Source of the DNA: Ceriagrion tenellum | Taxonomy: Eukaryota > Arthropoda > Insecta > Odonata > Coenagrionidae | DNA length: 64,000 nucleotides | NCBI GenBank assembly: GCA_963169105.1 | Contig: OY720632.1 | Span: 4,712,001-4,776,000, forward strand | Direction of reading: 5' to 3' | In this document: piece after piece, positions 21,661 through 33,031 of the stretch | Layout: each line of letters opens with the position of its first letter | Position numbering within the stretch: position 1 is the first letter of the stretch | Notes under the pieces: generated by a model | What the model saw: the letters and a program-made list of their open reading frames with translations, nothing else | Database searches by the model: none | Told to the model about the DNA's origin: nothing | Made by a program: the position numbers and the translations under genes

Positions 21661-21745
21661 GGAGGCTCCGTTAGCTTAACTGGATAAAGTACACGGCACG
21701 ATTTCATGGGATCTGGGTTCGAGCCCCGGTAATGGCGAGTGCTTT
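21661..21745 (+). repeat. tRNA-like sequence, probably SINE head or tRNA relic
   Basis: GGCTCCGTTAGCTTAACTGG resembles a pol III A box, and GGGTTCGAGCCCCGG is a near-perfect B box/T arm (stem CTGGG/CCCGG). The acceptor ends do not pair and the D stem is weak, so a functional tRNA gene is unlikely. A tRNA-derived SINE start is the simplest reading. No second copy is in the window. Confidence 0.5.
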
Positions 21746-21828
21746 TTCCTTTGTGGAACTTCGAACTATAATAGTTTAGTCATGTCTGACGGTTAGTTCG
21801 TACATATTTTGGTGTCGGCCCCTGCCAC

Positions 21829-21866
21829 ATGCCCTCCAGGATGCCCTCCAGGATGCCCTCCAGGGT
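21829..21866 (+). repeat. 12-bp tandem repeat, three units
   Basis: ATGCCCTCCAGG occurs three times head to tail. It is in frame, giving a short Trp-Arg-Ala-Ser repeat on the minus strand, but no gene context is visible. Confidence 0.8.
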
Positions 21867-22765
21867 ACCTGTTGGCAACACACTGTAGATGCAGGTTCAT
21901 CAGGATCATAAAAGGGAGTTTTTGGAGGACGGAACGGGCGATTATGTAAACAGGTTTGAAATCTACATCTCACAAAGATCAAGCGGGAGGGAATACGCTA
22001 TCAAGGGCATTACTTCGAATGGCACAGGGTTTTTCGAACAGTCCCATTCAAGTGTTTGATATGCTGAAGGGATTGACCCTTTGCTTCACCACACCGTTTG
22101 ATTTTCACGTCCCTTTGTCAATTATTTTGTGATGTCATTTTCTGATGTTACACGAGCCCGGAAAACGATGAACTCGCTGCGCACTTTGTATTCCGACATT
22201 CGAACGAATTATTATTTGAAGGATTCGCTTTTCTCTCATACTTCAGCAGTATTTTCAGAGATTTCTTATCGAGACAGTGTTATCTTTTTTTGGATTAACT
22301 GTTTTCTTTGACATTGAGGAAACTAAACCTTACTTTGGTTAATGCTTTTTATCGGCTGCCGCGATAACAGGAGATGGACTGTCTCCAAGCGTTGTCAGAA
22401 CATGTTATGAAATGGTTGTCATTTTCTTATGATTTCTATAATATTCTCTTCTATTGAGATGCTGGTGGGGATATACTATCCTCTGACATTATCCTCTATA
22501 GTGATTATATGTCTTCTTCGACCCTTGATTATATAATATTGATTACAAGCTTTTGGCGAAAAAGATTTCACATTTTTGCTCAAAGTTGACTCTGAGCCAA
22601 TGGAGAGTGTTATCCTTATCAACATTTATTGACGTCTATTTGCAGTGCAGGTGCGGGCTCGGAGCTTCATATGGTTTAGTTGTTACATTAACTCGATATC
22701 TTCTGAAGCATTATATTTAAATAAAATCTAAAACAACCTGTGTGATTGTAATACATAATAGTCCA
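21867..22765. other. AT-rich spacer, nothing recognised
   Basis: No known motifs. The 60-codon frame at 22129-22311 is unassigned. Confidence 0.5.
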
Positions 22766-23345
22766 GGAAACGTATAATAGGAAGGTCCTCGGATGAAAAA
22801 GTCAAAGAGAGATGCTACTTCGCTCTGGTTAGGCCACACCTCGAATACGCCGCGAGCATTTGGGACCCTGGTCATAAAGATTTAAACAAAAAAATTGACA
22901 AAATACAAAGAAAACCAGAGCGCTTCGGTAAAAACTGCTACGAACGAACATATAGTGTTTCATTACTTTTAGAGGGATTAAGGTGGGAGCCCTTAGAGAC
23001 TCGGAGGCTAGGTTTAGGCTGCTTGAGATATTAAGAACTGGTGTGTTTCAGAGCGACACAGAGAATATATTTTAATGACTTCTCACTACATCTCTAGGTC
23101 TAGGACACATGCTATTAAATAAGAGAGATACACTGCCGAAGAGATAGGTATAATAACTAGTGATTTCCGCAAACAATAAGCGACCGCAATAAAAATTGAG
23201 CTCCACTAAATACACTCCTACAATTCATGTCACCAATTCATCTCCAAAAAACTTACATCTTTAAACGGCTGGTGACCTAACACCCCCTGCCACACACCCA
23301 TGCAGCGGCTCGCGGGGTATTATGTAGATTTAGATGTAGAAGTCC
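22766..23345 (+). pseudogene. LINE family A copy 3, with complete 3' end
   Basis: It runs from the conserved GGAAGGTCCTCGGATGAAAA through YFALVRPHLEYAASIWDP (about 22815-22875) to the 3' UTR box CCCCCTGCCACACACCCATG and the end GGGTATTATGTAGATTTAGA, TGTAGA. Several indels break the frame. The terminal TGTAGA repeats are the tail of this family. Confidence 0.87.
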
Positions 23346-23892
23346 GAGTTCAAAAAGGGTTTAGCTGTGAACATGTGATGGAGAGATGATTTTTGGTATC
23401 TTTCAGTTTTTTGGGCTGCTGAACACGAATATGATGCTTTCCGACAAAAATTCCCGCTGGAAAACCTTTTTTATTGGTAAATATTTGAAAATTATCGACT
23501 TTATTTGACATCACTATTTTTTGGCATGAGTTATGGAAGCACCAATTAAAAATTGGATAGTGGACAAAATTACCTTCAAAATTGATCCTAATCATTTTTT
23601 TGTTGGAGGAACGGATGATTAGCATGTAGCTGGCGATATCAGTGATAAAACGTCACCTCCTGTATTCGCTGAAATGAGAGTCCTTGCGCTCCCCGCGTTC
23701 GTTTACTGTCGCCGATCGCGACGGGCGGAAACGTAAGTTACTCGAAGAGGTTATACCCGCGAGCTATGCTATTCCCCACGCGTGGTCTTCAATGAACTGT
23801 GGACTGTATAAGTCCGCGCCGCGCCATTCTATCCCCTTGTCTACATTTCTTTGTGTCCCCTTTGTGTCACGCCCACCCCACCTATTCCGTCG
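23346..23892. other. Spacer, nothing recognised
   Basis: The minus-strand frame 23350-23625 and the start of plus frame 23684-24037 have no recognisable domains. Confidence 0.45.
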
Positions 23893-24541
23893 CATTAAGG
23901 TACGTTTTCATGGACGCGTCAGACGCGCACGCGCGCAACGAGACGCGTCATTTCTTCGCGTGAACCGTTCGCATGTAAGCGAACCTACGCGTAGGTGGTA
24001 CCTACACACACCATCTACAGGAGAGAAGAAATGGTAAAAAAAAGGTGACGACCGCGTGTCCTTATAGCTCTACAAACTATTGTTGATAATTATAGTCTTT
24101 ATAGTTATCTCTCTCCATCCAAGTGCAATAGCTATTGTTCTTCGATTTCCTCTACAACTAAATTCCTCTCATCCGCACGCCAAATTGCTGAGAGCTAATT
24201 AACGTGCAGTTTTTTAAAGGAAGAACTGGATGCAGCCGCACCATTGAATCCCTTTTCCCTCCACGCCTTCTTCCCTTAGGTTTTCTATCCCTGTATCGAT
24301 AGTCCTTGTAGTAGTGCAGGAACATGTACTCCTCTCGAATTTCGGAGAAGATTATTTCATCCGTAGAACCTACCCTCCGCCGGTCAGCCATGGTTGTGAT
24401 TCTACGCGTTCCACGCGTCGATAGTTGAAAATATTTCATCTCGGGCGACGCGACTCTACGCCAACATAAGCGAACCCACGCGAAGAAATCCGGACTTCTG
24501 ACCTTTAGATTTGACCAAATTGGAGAGGCAAAATAAGACAC
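23893..24541. mobile_element. CpG-rich block, candidate PIF/Harbinger-type end
   Basis: At 23896 TTA is followed by AGGTACGTTTTCATGGACGC and a cluster of GACGCG repeats. The arrangement TTA + AGG..CGTTTTCA..GG.CGC resembles PIF/Harbinger termini, which duplicate TWA. Five ACGCGT hexamers occur between about 23922 and 24417, striking for this AT-rich window. No matching right end was found before 24700, so either the element is truncated or this reading is wrong. Confidence 0.3.
24158..24391 (-). CDS. Small ORF, weakly MADF-like, in the CpG-rich block
   Basis: The frame extends upstream to 24541, but the ATG at 24391-24389 is the better start because the text from there reads like protein: MADRRRVGSTDEIIFSEIRE, EYMFLHYYKDYRYRDRKPKG, RRRGGKRDSMVRL. 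The pattern E.R....L.Y....Y.D...K loosely recalls the first helix of MADF domains, which accompany Harbinger transposases. At 77 residues it is shorter than a full domain (about 90) and loses similarity at the end. It could equally be a chance frame. Confidence 0.25.
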   Translation of the reverse strand: MADRRRVGSTDEIIFSEIREEYMFLHYYKDYRYRDRKPKGRRRGGKRDSMVRLHPVLPLKNCTLISSQQFGVRMRGI

Positions 24542-24954
24542 CTTCGATATAATTATTAATTCTCCTCTTGAATGAGAGTAATGCTAGATTGAATATCACT
24601 TTACATGAATTATGTGCCTCTCAAACGACAGGGAAACTTAAAAGACAGATAGATAAACATGCATTGCATCCAAAGGTGGTACAAAAATATTGGCAACGAC
24701 ATGAATTGGGATACTTAGATAACCTTAAAAGGTTATTGCCTGTTTAAATATTACCTTCTTAAACAAACAAAAACACACATTGCTCTCGAAAAGAGAAAAA
24801 CTAAAAACATGCAAATGTCAAAGAAATTAACCTTGAAACCCCGAATTACAAACTAGTGAAGTCAACAATAACGTTGGAAGTGTTAAACAAGGAAATACAA
24901 AACAATCTATACAAGTACGGAAATCTTTCATTCATTGTTTTTAAAAAAGTTTTC

Positions 24955-25260
24955 AATATTGCGCTGAGTGAATGGCCATGATTTCACATAACACAGACAT
25001 TTACGGGAATTACACTCCATTTTTATGTTTTCTGGCAAAACATTGAATACCTTAGACCCCCCCCGTACAGAAATGATCTTTTAAATAGGGTTAATTTTGG
25101 TTTACATAAATATACATTACATTTTTTCCTCATATCACACGAGTACCTTTCTGGAGTAGACAATGGTGAGTAACCACTTCGAACATAGAAAGATCTTAAA
25201 ATTTTGTAAACATACATGTGTCTAACTAGCAACACTTTTAAATCTAAAACACGTTTTTTC
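24955..25260 (-). pseudogene. LINE tail (RSFLYGG..YS block), minus strand
   Basis: The minus strand reads HMYVYKILRSFYVR, then ERYSCDMRKKCNVYLCKPKL and TLFKRSFLYGGGLRYSMFCQ. In CR1/Jockey-type LINEs the polymerase ends with ..Y.TR....L..P..RT...QRSFLYRGPKLWNSLP. The order and spacing fit a decayed version. It lies just upstream of a LINE A copy on the other strand. Confidence 0.5.
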
Positions 25261-25304
25261 CTGGCTTTTGACGCCTCTATAAGGAGTGATAATGAATTAA
25301 ATGT

Positions 25305-25957
25305 TTTCTTGGAATTACCTTGACATGTGATATATCGCGGGGATTACACATACAGAACATATGTGGCGCAGCATTAAAGAAACTAGATTAAACGTATAAT
25401 AGGAAGGTCCTCGGATGAAAAAGTCAAAGAGAGATGCTACTTCGCTCTGATTAGGCCACACCTCGAATACGCCGCGAGCATTTGGGACCCTGGTCAAATA
25501 GATTTAACCAAAAAAATTAATAAAATACAAAGAAAATCAGCACGCTTCGTTAAAAACTTCTACGAGCGTACATATACTGTCTCACAACTTTAATAGGGAT
25601 CAAGGTGGGAGCCCCAAGAGACTCGGAGGATTCACTCTAGGCCTAGGCTGCTTGAGATATTCAGATCTGGTGTGTTTCAGAGCGACACAGAGAATTTTAT
25701 CATGACTCCTCACTACATCTCTAGGTCTGACAGATGCGATAAAATAAGAGAGATACTCTGCCGAACAGATAGGTACCAGAACTCGTTCTTTCCGCGAACA
25801 ATAAGCGACCACAATAAAAATTGGGCTCCACTAAATACACTCCTATAACAAATGTCACCATTTCATCTCCAAAAAACGTATACCTTTACACGGCTGGTGA
25901 CTTAACATCCCCTGTCACACGCCCATGCGGCGGCTCGCGGGGCATTATATGGATCTA
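25305..25957 (+). pseudogene. LINE family A copy 4, with empty TTAA site
   Basis: It begins near LGIT..DISRG and keeps GCAGCATTAAAGAAACTAG at about 25370-25388. That stretch is the undisturbed counterpart of the site where a MITE sits in copy 6. RPHLEYAASIWDPGQIDLTK is clear at about 25451-25510, followed by KNFYERTYTVSQL and a stop. The 3' UTR with CCCCTGTCACACGCCCATG and GGGGCATTATATGGAT is present. Confidence 0.88.
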
Positions 25958-28049
25958 AATTAGGGCTCAATTCCTTTCACTTTCGTCCCTAAAACGTTTC
26001 TCTTCAGATCACCCATTTTCAATGCCTGTAGAGTTCGTTGGATATTAATTTTCTCGTTCCTATAGCGAATGACTCGAAGAGAGAATGAATTGAATGCTTA
26101 CTCTCTTTAACATTTCAGATTGCTTCGCCAATTGATAACCAGGTTAAATATCGTGGGAGCAATTGACTATTCCCCGTCGGTTGATTCCCTGTCGCAGTCT
26201 CATCGTATCCTGGAAAGGGGGTACATGTCAGGATCGATTCCCCTCATCACTTGGCCAATAATTTCGCGGCGGTGATCCAGGGTCTGCTTTTCGTGGTGGT
26301 CGTAATTCTGTCCTCGCCGGTGCAGCACATGACATTGCGAATGCCGAACTGGAGCGGAGTAGTTAGCCGTGCGTTTGCGTACGAGTGAGAGAGAGTTATG
26401 ATCTATAATGCTTGTTATATTCCAGATCAGCCGTTGTTACGGATGAGTGACTTTTTTTGAAAGGAAATACTATCCCGCCTTGCTTTACTAATGATTGGGG
26501 AGCGCCTGCTAATTTAGAAAAGCTTCTAAGGTGATCATCCTGGTGTTTTTGCGACGTTTCGACGAATCTCTAAGTCTTAATCTTCAGAGCTTCTACTTGT
26601 CATTAAATCTGGCCTGGTGATTATTTGCGTGAGGATTCGAACGAGTGATGCCTACTTAACAATATTGAGAACGTAACATTCTTATTCCAGCGAAACACAA
26701 TTGACTGTGAAAATGGAACAAAATTTCCAAAATATGATTAGTGTTGTTTGGAAGAAATTAACAATTCATGAAAATGGTCATTTTTATATCTGGTAATCTT
26801 GGGGTTCTGCGAGTATTTTTTGTATTATTCTTGCGACAGTTTCGCCGTGCTCTGCTGCCGGCTTCGTCGGGCTTTTTAAACAACAATGGTCTTCTTTTTT
26901 ATAAATTAACGAATTCGGCAGTTGATGAATTTACAATTAATGACAATAAAAATTCATTCCAAAGAAGTGATTTCCATATATATAAGGGAGTTTATAGCAA
27001 TCCTCTCTATTTATGTTTTGGGGTCTCTTTCCTATTTCAATTGCCTCCCTTATAAAACGCGGAAAGTAACTGATTTCTTTACTCGTAGAACCCAAAGATT
27101 ACCTGCCATACATCATGAGCTGCGAAAATCTGCACAATATGGGCATTTTTAGTCGCTTAGTTAACCCCAATATATATAATTCCGCGTGTGAAAATCATAA
27201 ATTAAGAAAGATACGTTTAGAAATCTGGTGAAGATTTTAGTTGGACATTTTTTTAGGTTCGGCAAATTGAAAGTATTTCTATTCTGCTCTGGAGTCTCTC
27301 TTTTTAAATTCGAGGAAGAAGTAGGATACGTACCTAAATGATTTCCGGTTGTTTTCACCCTATTATGTGGAAATTTTAGACAACTTAGAAATTATGAGTG
27401 CCATTATTTCGCAATGTACACGGGAGGAAAACAGTTTTACGGACCATGAGTAGGAGTGTGTTGTATATACATTCTTAGAAGTGCAAAATTAAAAGAAGGG
27501 CGAGTTTAAAATGAGATGTTAGGTTGTATAGAGACCGAAACGTTTTATCACGCTTCGAATGACGTATAATACGAGGAGTAACTCCTTTATAAACTCTGCC
27601 GTCAAGGGTCATAAATCTCATCGTTTCCTTAAAGTAATAGCGCATTGAATTTTATGGCCAGTCTGCTTGCTCTCAGGTTTATTGCCTGCCAGTGGCGGCC
27701 ATGTTTCGGCTGTAAGTGTTCCGGGCGGCAGGGGGCATCTTAATCGTCCCCATCCCCTTTTCCTCAAAGCGTAGGGTAGAATTCCTCGGGATTGTATATC
27801 ATCAGGGAGATGGGCGAAATTATGACCGGGGACTCTCATTATATGAATAAAGCGCCCCTTTTTGCATCGGCCACACTTCAACAGCCAAGCACGAGCAAAG
27901 TGGCCGGGTTGTGTCTTGTCTTATCGTTTTTGGTCTGCTTCCTGTTTAACTAAAGGCTCCACCTTATTGCTGCAACCAAATGGTCCTGCATTTTGCTAAT
28001 CTCTTAAACTGCCGATAATTTTCCGTCCCCATCAGTTCTTGTGCCCTGT
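25958..28049. other. Long spacer, no gene recognised
   Basis: It is AT-rich. Frames at 26768-27055, 26922-27152, 27161-27358 and 27618-27881 have no motifs I recognise, and nothing is repeated elsewhere in the window. 27640-27880 is GC-richer. Confidence 0.5.
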
Positions 28050-28760
28050 TCTGTTACTGTAACTTTGGTCTCCCTCTACCTTTCTTCATCCGAGCACCTT
28101 CCCTTCCATCACATTCACAAAAGATCTATCGTGTCACAGGAGATGTCCTAAAAATTTTATATTTCTTTTTTCCATGGTGTTGAGTAGGGTTCTCTTTTCA
28201 TTTATTTCCATTAAAACCTCTTCATTACTTTTCTTTTCCGTCCAGCTTATCTTAAGCATCCTTCTCCAAATCCACATCTCTGCTGCTTATAATTGCTCTT
28301 TTTCCCGTTTCCGGAGTGACCAACTCTCGCTTCCATAGAGCAATGTACTCCAAATGAATGTTTTTGCAAACATTTTCCGAGTTTCGATATTCATATGCTT
28401 GTCTGTTAGAAGGTTTCTCTTATTTTGATAGGCCTCTTTTGTTATTGACACCGTTCTCTTTTTCTCTGCACAACATCTGCTGTCCTCTGTAAGCACACTA
28501 TCCAAATGGCAAAATTGTTTCACTTGTTCAATTTCCTCATTTTCTGTTTTAATTTTGAGTTTCTTTCAATGTTACTTTTCACAGTAAAAGTATCAATTGA
28601 CTTCACCCATGAAAACTTGCTGGTTGGGATAAATGGATTTGATGAATTCACCTTGGACCACTCTGACTTCTTTGTGGTTCACATTGCACTCAGTTATTTT
28701 TTTTGGGTTTCATCTCATGAGAAAACAGTGAAAAGCTGCAAATTTGGAAATTGATTGTTC
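28050..28760 (-). pseudogene. LINE polymerase C-terminal half (VKQFCHLDSVLTED..MLKISWT)
   Basis: The minus strand reads EEIEQVKQFCHLDSVLTEDS, then SITKEAYQNKRNLLTDKHMN, ETRKMFAKTFIWSTLLYGSE and SWSLRKREKE (28287-28523). After a stop come MWIWRRMLKISW and KSNEEVLMEINEKRTLLN (about 28200-28286). It belongs to the same broad group as 17735-18245 and 63937-64000: K.F.YLGS.LTEDG, LLYGSE.W, W.WRRMLKI.WTD...NEEVL. Stops disable it. Confidence 0.85.
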
Positions 28761-28849
28761 ATCAATTGTATGTCTCAAACTCCAGAAAATTCCAGTGTTT
28801 TTTTTTTTGCCGGGGGATGATGGTCAAGTGCGCCCACGTTCCAACCAAC

Positions 28850-29690
28850 CTCACATCTACATGTACATCTACGTCATACCCTGGAAGCCACCCAAAGAGT
28901 GTGTGGCAGGGGGTGCTTTCGCACCAGGCATGCATGAATGATATGGTAGAACTCCGACATTACATTGAAACCCGCGCACTACACATGCAAAGCACCAGTT
29001 AAAAATCTAATACCCAAGAAACATTCTATCTTCAATCGTTCCAACATGCAAGGGATACAAAGACTACTACTACATATTCAAAATATCATACATAAATAAG
29101 AACATCAATATTTACATCATGCATAAATAAGAGAGTAGACAATATAATGAGAAAGATTTACTGCCTGCCTATTGTCAATACTCGAACTATTCATGACGAC
29201 GATCACAGCTGTTATGGTCCCGAATGGTACGCGGAAAAAATAACATTTTATACCTATCGGTTCTACAATCTAGCTCTCTAATTTTATTGGCGCGATCTAA
29301 TCTGCCGTAGTATGAAGGGGTTAATAGTATGTTTTTTATGTCGTCAGTAAAATGATTTTCCTGAAATTTATTTAGGAGGTTAAGCCTATAATTTAATCTA
29401 CGCTGTGATAGCGATTCCCATCCTAATTCTTCTAACAGTCCAGACACACTAGCCAACTTATCGTAGCATCGTTTCTCAAACCTAGCTCCTCTTCGCTGTA
29501 CGCGATCTAACTCTGATATCAACCCCGTTTCGTAAGGATCCCATACACTAACAGTATATTCCAGATGAGGCCTAACGATTGAAAAATAACAACGTTTTTT
29601 CACTTTCTCATCACATTTTCCGAGTACTCTCTTGATAAAGCCTAGCTTCCTATATGCTTGACCGCATATTTCCCTAATATGACGTAAGAG
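28850..29690 (-). pseudogene. LINE family B copy 2 (RT C-terminus + 3' UTR)
   Basis: The frame 29187-29603 (138 residues, minus) holds YFSIVRPHLEYTVSVWDPYE, LISELDRVQRRGARF, LEELGWESLSQRRLNYRLNL, LLTPSYYGRLDRANKIRE and YKMLFFPRTIRDHNS, ending just before the UTR. Upstream, FIKR..GKCDEKV continues to about 29650. It is 5'-truncated near 29690. The 3' end reaches CATCTACATGTACATCTACG at 28855 (complement). This is the least damaged family B coding segment here. Confidence 0.9.
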
Positions 29691-30341
29691 TGCCGAGGTT
29701 GTTATGGGGAAGTCATTTCCGATCCGATACCAACTTATTGCGTGATCCTAACTTTTCAGGATTCCAAACCCTTTTGAGGTTCTTTCTGAATTCTTCGATC
29801 CTGTTGCCTACCACAGAGGGACACCCATGTCGAATGAAAACTTGCGCGGGGCACGGTCGCCTTGAAACATATCGAGTTATTATTTTGCACTTCGCCGGTT
29901 CTTTTGTTGCGTGCCCGGACTGAAATATCTTGCCTGAGGCACTACGTAACGATCCTTTTACTTCAGTGACGGTAGCATGTAGTGAGATTTGACCAATCTT
30001 TCATTGATTTATCCATACGATTGTTGTGGCGATAGGGAGTAATCATCCTTATGGGCAGTTCACGTTCTATAAATTTGGATAATGGTGTGAATAGTGTCAT
30101 CCTGGAAGGACTGTATTGAAACATGTGGATACTAGTTACTGTTTATATTCTAATATTAGTCCTGATTACCTAAAGTAAGTCTTTTTCAGCATTATAGTCT
30201 CCAACGCCATGAATTGGCAACGTGGCTTAGCCATTTAACGGTGCATTTTGTCTGATGTTGATAATGGTTGGCGGTTTGTATACGAATGTACGTAATAAGC
30301 CTTTTTCTGCGAGAGATCTCAGAGAGGTCTCTGTTGATCAT
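29691..30341. other. Spacer, nothing recognised
   Basis: The plus frame 29690-29923 is unassigned and no repeats are shared with the window. Confidence 0.5.
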
Positions 30342-30857
30342 TCACGCACATTTTGCTTGTTGGTCTTCTGGTAGTTCGCAAAGGTACGTCCACTGCCTTT
30401 TCGGGAAAGATTGATGCTCTAAGCACAGTTGGAACCCTTTTAGATAAGAGCGTATCAGCCGCCAACTCCGCCTTGTCGTGGTGCTAACGCTTGATTCCGG
30501 AGGGGTCTTCGGTGCTTTATCACGTCCCCGAATGGGGTTGTGCCTGGATCTGGGCGCCACTTCTCCGGTGACTGAAGGGGCTTTGAACTCCAAGAGGCGT
30601 AAAGAGTCACTCTTTTTGTAGGTTTGGCTGATCGTCTCTTGTGTAATTAAATACGAGGTTTCACAAGCGTGCCCGGCCGCTATATTTTTCGGTCGGGTGC
30701 CGGCGGTTCTTTTCCGCGGCCTATTCCCATCCTTTCCCTTCCCTCCGGCTGTTTCAGGTTTGGTGAGTTTATTAGGTACCGTTCTGTTTGATTTGTTGGC
30801 CTTCCTCGTGTCGGTAGTCGCGTTTTCTTTCCTCCTTGCATCCTCCAAGGACCCCAA
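30342..30857 (-). CDS. Unassigned 171-codon ORF, basic, Lys/Arg/Thr/Pro-rich
   Basis: An uninterrupted frame runs from ATG at 30857 to a stop at 30342. The N-terminal half is basic and hydrophilic (many Lys, Arg, Thr, Gly, for example NKSNRTVPNKLTKPET and GKDGNRPRKRTAGTRPKN). The C-terminal half has SYLKGFQLCLEHQSF and TYLCELPEDQQAK. I recognise no domain. It sits about 125 bp from a TIR element at 30982, in locally higher GC, and could be an ORF1/gag-like remnant, part of that mobile region, or chance. No intron signals were evaluated. Confidence 0.25.
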   Translation of the reverse strand: MGSLEDARRKENATTDTRKANKSNRTVPNKLTKPETAGGKGKDGNRPRKRTAGTRPKNIAAGHACETSYLITQETISQTYKKSDSLRLLEFKAPSVTGEVAPRSRHNPIRGRDKAPKTPPESSVSTTTRRSWRLIRSYLKGFQLCLEHQSFPKRQWTYLCELPEDQQAKCA

Positions 30858-30981
30858 TGTGGACGAGGTGAAGGTGACGCAATTGCGAAGACATTTTTCA
30901 TTGGTTACTTATCTCAGTGGAGTGCGCAGTACTAATAGTTATACTCCCATGGCCAACTTAAACGTTTTGACTGAACGTGAT

Positions 30982-31659
30982 AGCTTAAGCCTGAATCACG
31001 TGATACTTGACCTTGTACAAATCTGAGGATGCATACTAGGACTTGTGCAAGGTCAAGTATCGTGTGATACAGACCAAGCATACTGGAAATCCTGCATGAT
31101 CGCTAGCATACTAGCTGGTATCCTTGTTTTCGTAATTGGTGCGGTACTAGTTTGATACTTGCTCCTAGATGGACGTAGTAGCCGCCGGCCAATCACCCTT
31201 GCTCTTTGCAATGCGGTCGTCAATTTTTTATGTCAGCGCCTCCATAGTCCCTCGTGACAATTACATTTTCCCGCAATCAAATAAACAACTCAAACCTCAC
31301 AACACTACACAATGGCTTGGGTGCCTGAGGCAATTGAGGTTTTAATCGACAATTATGGTAGGCACTCGTGTCTTTATAATACTAATAACGTTTTTAAGCA
31401 TTCTTGCCCCTACTCCTGCTATTACGGCAGCTGCAGCGGCTAAAAGCCGTCGTCTTCGTTCGAAATCATCTATTTAAAACTCCTTCCGCGACTGTACGAG
31501 ATCAAAGATCTACCAAACAGACCTTGTGCAAGTTCAAGTATCGTGTGATAGCTCCTAGGAAGATTTCAAGCATTCTAGGTTTCATATTATAAATCCAGTA
31601 CTCGCTAGCATCCTCGGACTTGTACAAGGTCAAGTATCGTGTGACTCACGCTTTAGCTG
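30982..31659. mobile_element. TIR element with four copies of a 25-bp motif
   Basis: The ends are inverted repeats of about 45 bp: left AGCTTAAGCCTGAATCACGT.., right complement AGCTAAAGCGTGAGTCACAC.. Both continue into GATACTTGACCTTGTACAA and GAGGATGC. The motif CAAGGTCAAGTATCGTGTGA occurs inverted at 30997-31020, directly at 31048-31067, again at 31529-31548 (CAAGTTCAAGTATC...), and at 31625-31644. The first two form a hairpin with a ~20-base loop. Coding capacity is absent. The class is undetermined and no clear target duplication was seen. Confidence 0.65.
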
Positions 31660-32904
31660 CGATCTATTGATTGGTCCTCTGGTATCACTTAAAATATAGG
31701 GTGAACTTTCTGACCGCAACGCGAGAAGAACTGTGGCACTCTTACATCGTCGACGTAACCAAAAACAAACTTGCACCTTTTTGTCAGAAGCTCATTTCGC
31801 AACCGAAACCTATTGACGTGATCCTCATGTGGTGTTGAAATCGCTCGTTATCTCAGACTGTTGGCATGGTGTATTAAAACTAGGTTTCTGACGAAGGCTT
31901 TGCAGTCTTCTTCAGACCTTATGAGCAAGGCGGGAAGTAAGTACACGCGTCGATATTCGCGCATTTTGCGAGGACTCTTGTTCTGCCTGTTTTGACGCGT
32001 GCAACCCCCTTTTTTTTTAAAATATTCCATCGTCGGAGCGAAGGAAATGAAGACACTCTAGCGGCGGGAAGATTTCGAGGCGAAGAGGTCTTCTTTGGGG
32101 AAAAAAATGGGGCATTCGATTGATCTCCGTATATCCCTTTGTGTTGTTCCGGTGGTGTTTTACTGTTTTTTTGCCCATTTTGCCCTCCTCATCTCCATCT
32201 ATTTTCCATCGACTTCTTCTCGAGATGGCAAACAGTGCTTCCCCTTTGAGCGCGTCTCCTCTGATGTTCTCCGACCCCCACGGGCTCAATTTCCTATAGC
32301 ATCCTCCCCCCGCGTCTCGCTCTCCACTCGATCCACCTTTAGCGATAATAAAATTGAAATCTCATAAGTAATACTGGAGCGGCGGATATTGAAAGGACAG
32401 GACGTAAACAGGAAGGAGCCGAAAATTAAAAAGAAAAAAATGAGGGAGCGGTTTTATATTTTACTCTGGAGAACTTGAAAAAAGAAATGAATTTAAGTTC
32501 GATAAGTGGAGTGGGAATGTTTTTGTTCTTTAAACGTTTTCTTTTTGTGATATTGCGCTTCCCTTCGCGTCCCTCGCGTCGCGCGTCTTTCCGCCACAGC
32601 CCCCTTCTCTTGATTGGGGGAGGGCAACTGCCAATTCATCTTAGCTCCCCATCCCCCACACCCTCCTCCCCATCTGCTCTCGTGAAATCGTTCGCGTACT
32701 CAGCGTGATGATGCGGGGCTGGGTCATCTTCTCCGAGTCGGCTGCGCGCGAGATTCTTCTCTTGTTTTTTTTCCTCCTTACCCCTCTCTCGGTGTTTTTC
32801 TCGACGGGGTTCGACGATTGTTGAAGGATGAGAAGCAAGTGCTTGAGGACGATGGGAAAGGGTTCGAGGCGGCCCTGGCTCGAAGTTCTCAAGTGTGCCT
32901 AAGA
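31660..32904. other. Intergenic, locally GC-rich around 32550-32850
   Basis: Overlapping low-complexity frames (32475-32708, 32636-32908 and others) have no motifs. Nothing is shared with the rest of the window. Confidence 0.45.
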
Positions 32905-33031
32905 TCATTTGTTATGGCTTGTCGTGCAAATTCAATACACCTGTTCCATCTATCGGCCAAAGTATTATTTAAAAACTCAACCGAATCTCTCTATCTCTTT
33001 GCCACTCTGTATGTACATACTCTATGGTATT
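32905..33031 (-). mobile_element. Family H fragment (left ~125 bp, inverted)
   Basis: The reverse complement matches the left end of family H at 34167-34310: CATAGAGTATGTACATACAG, AGTGGCAAAGAGATAG, TTTAAATAATACTTTGGCCG, TGGAACAGGTGTAT and GCACGACAAGCC. The rest of the element is missing. Confidence 0.85.
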
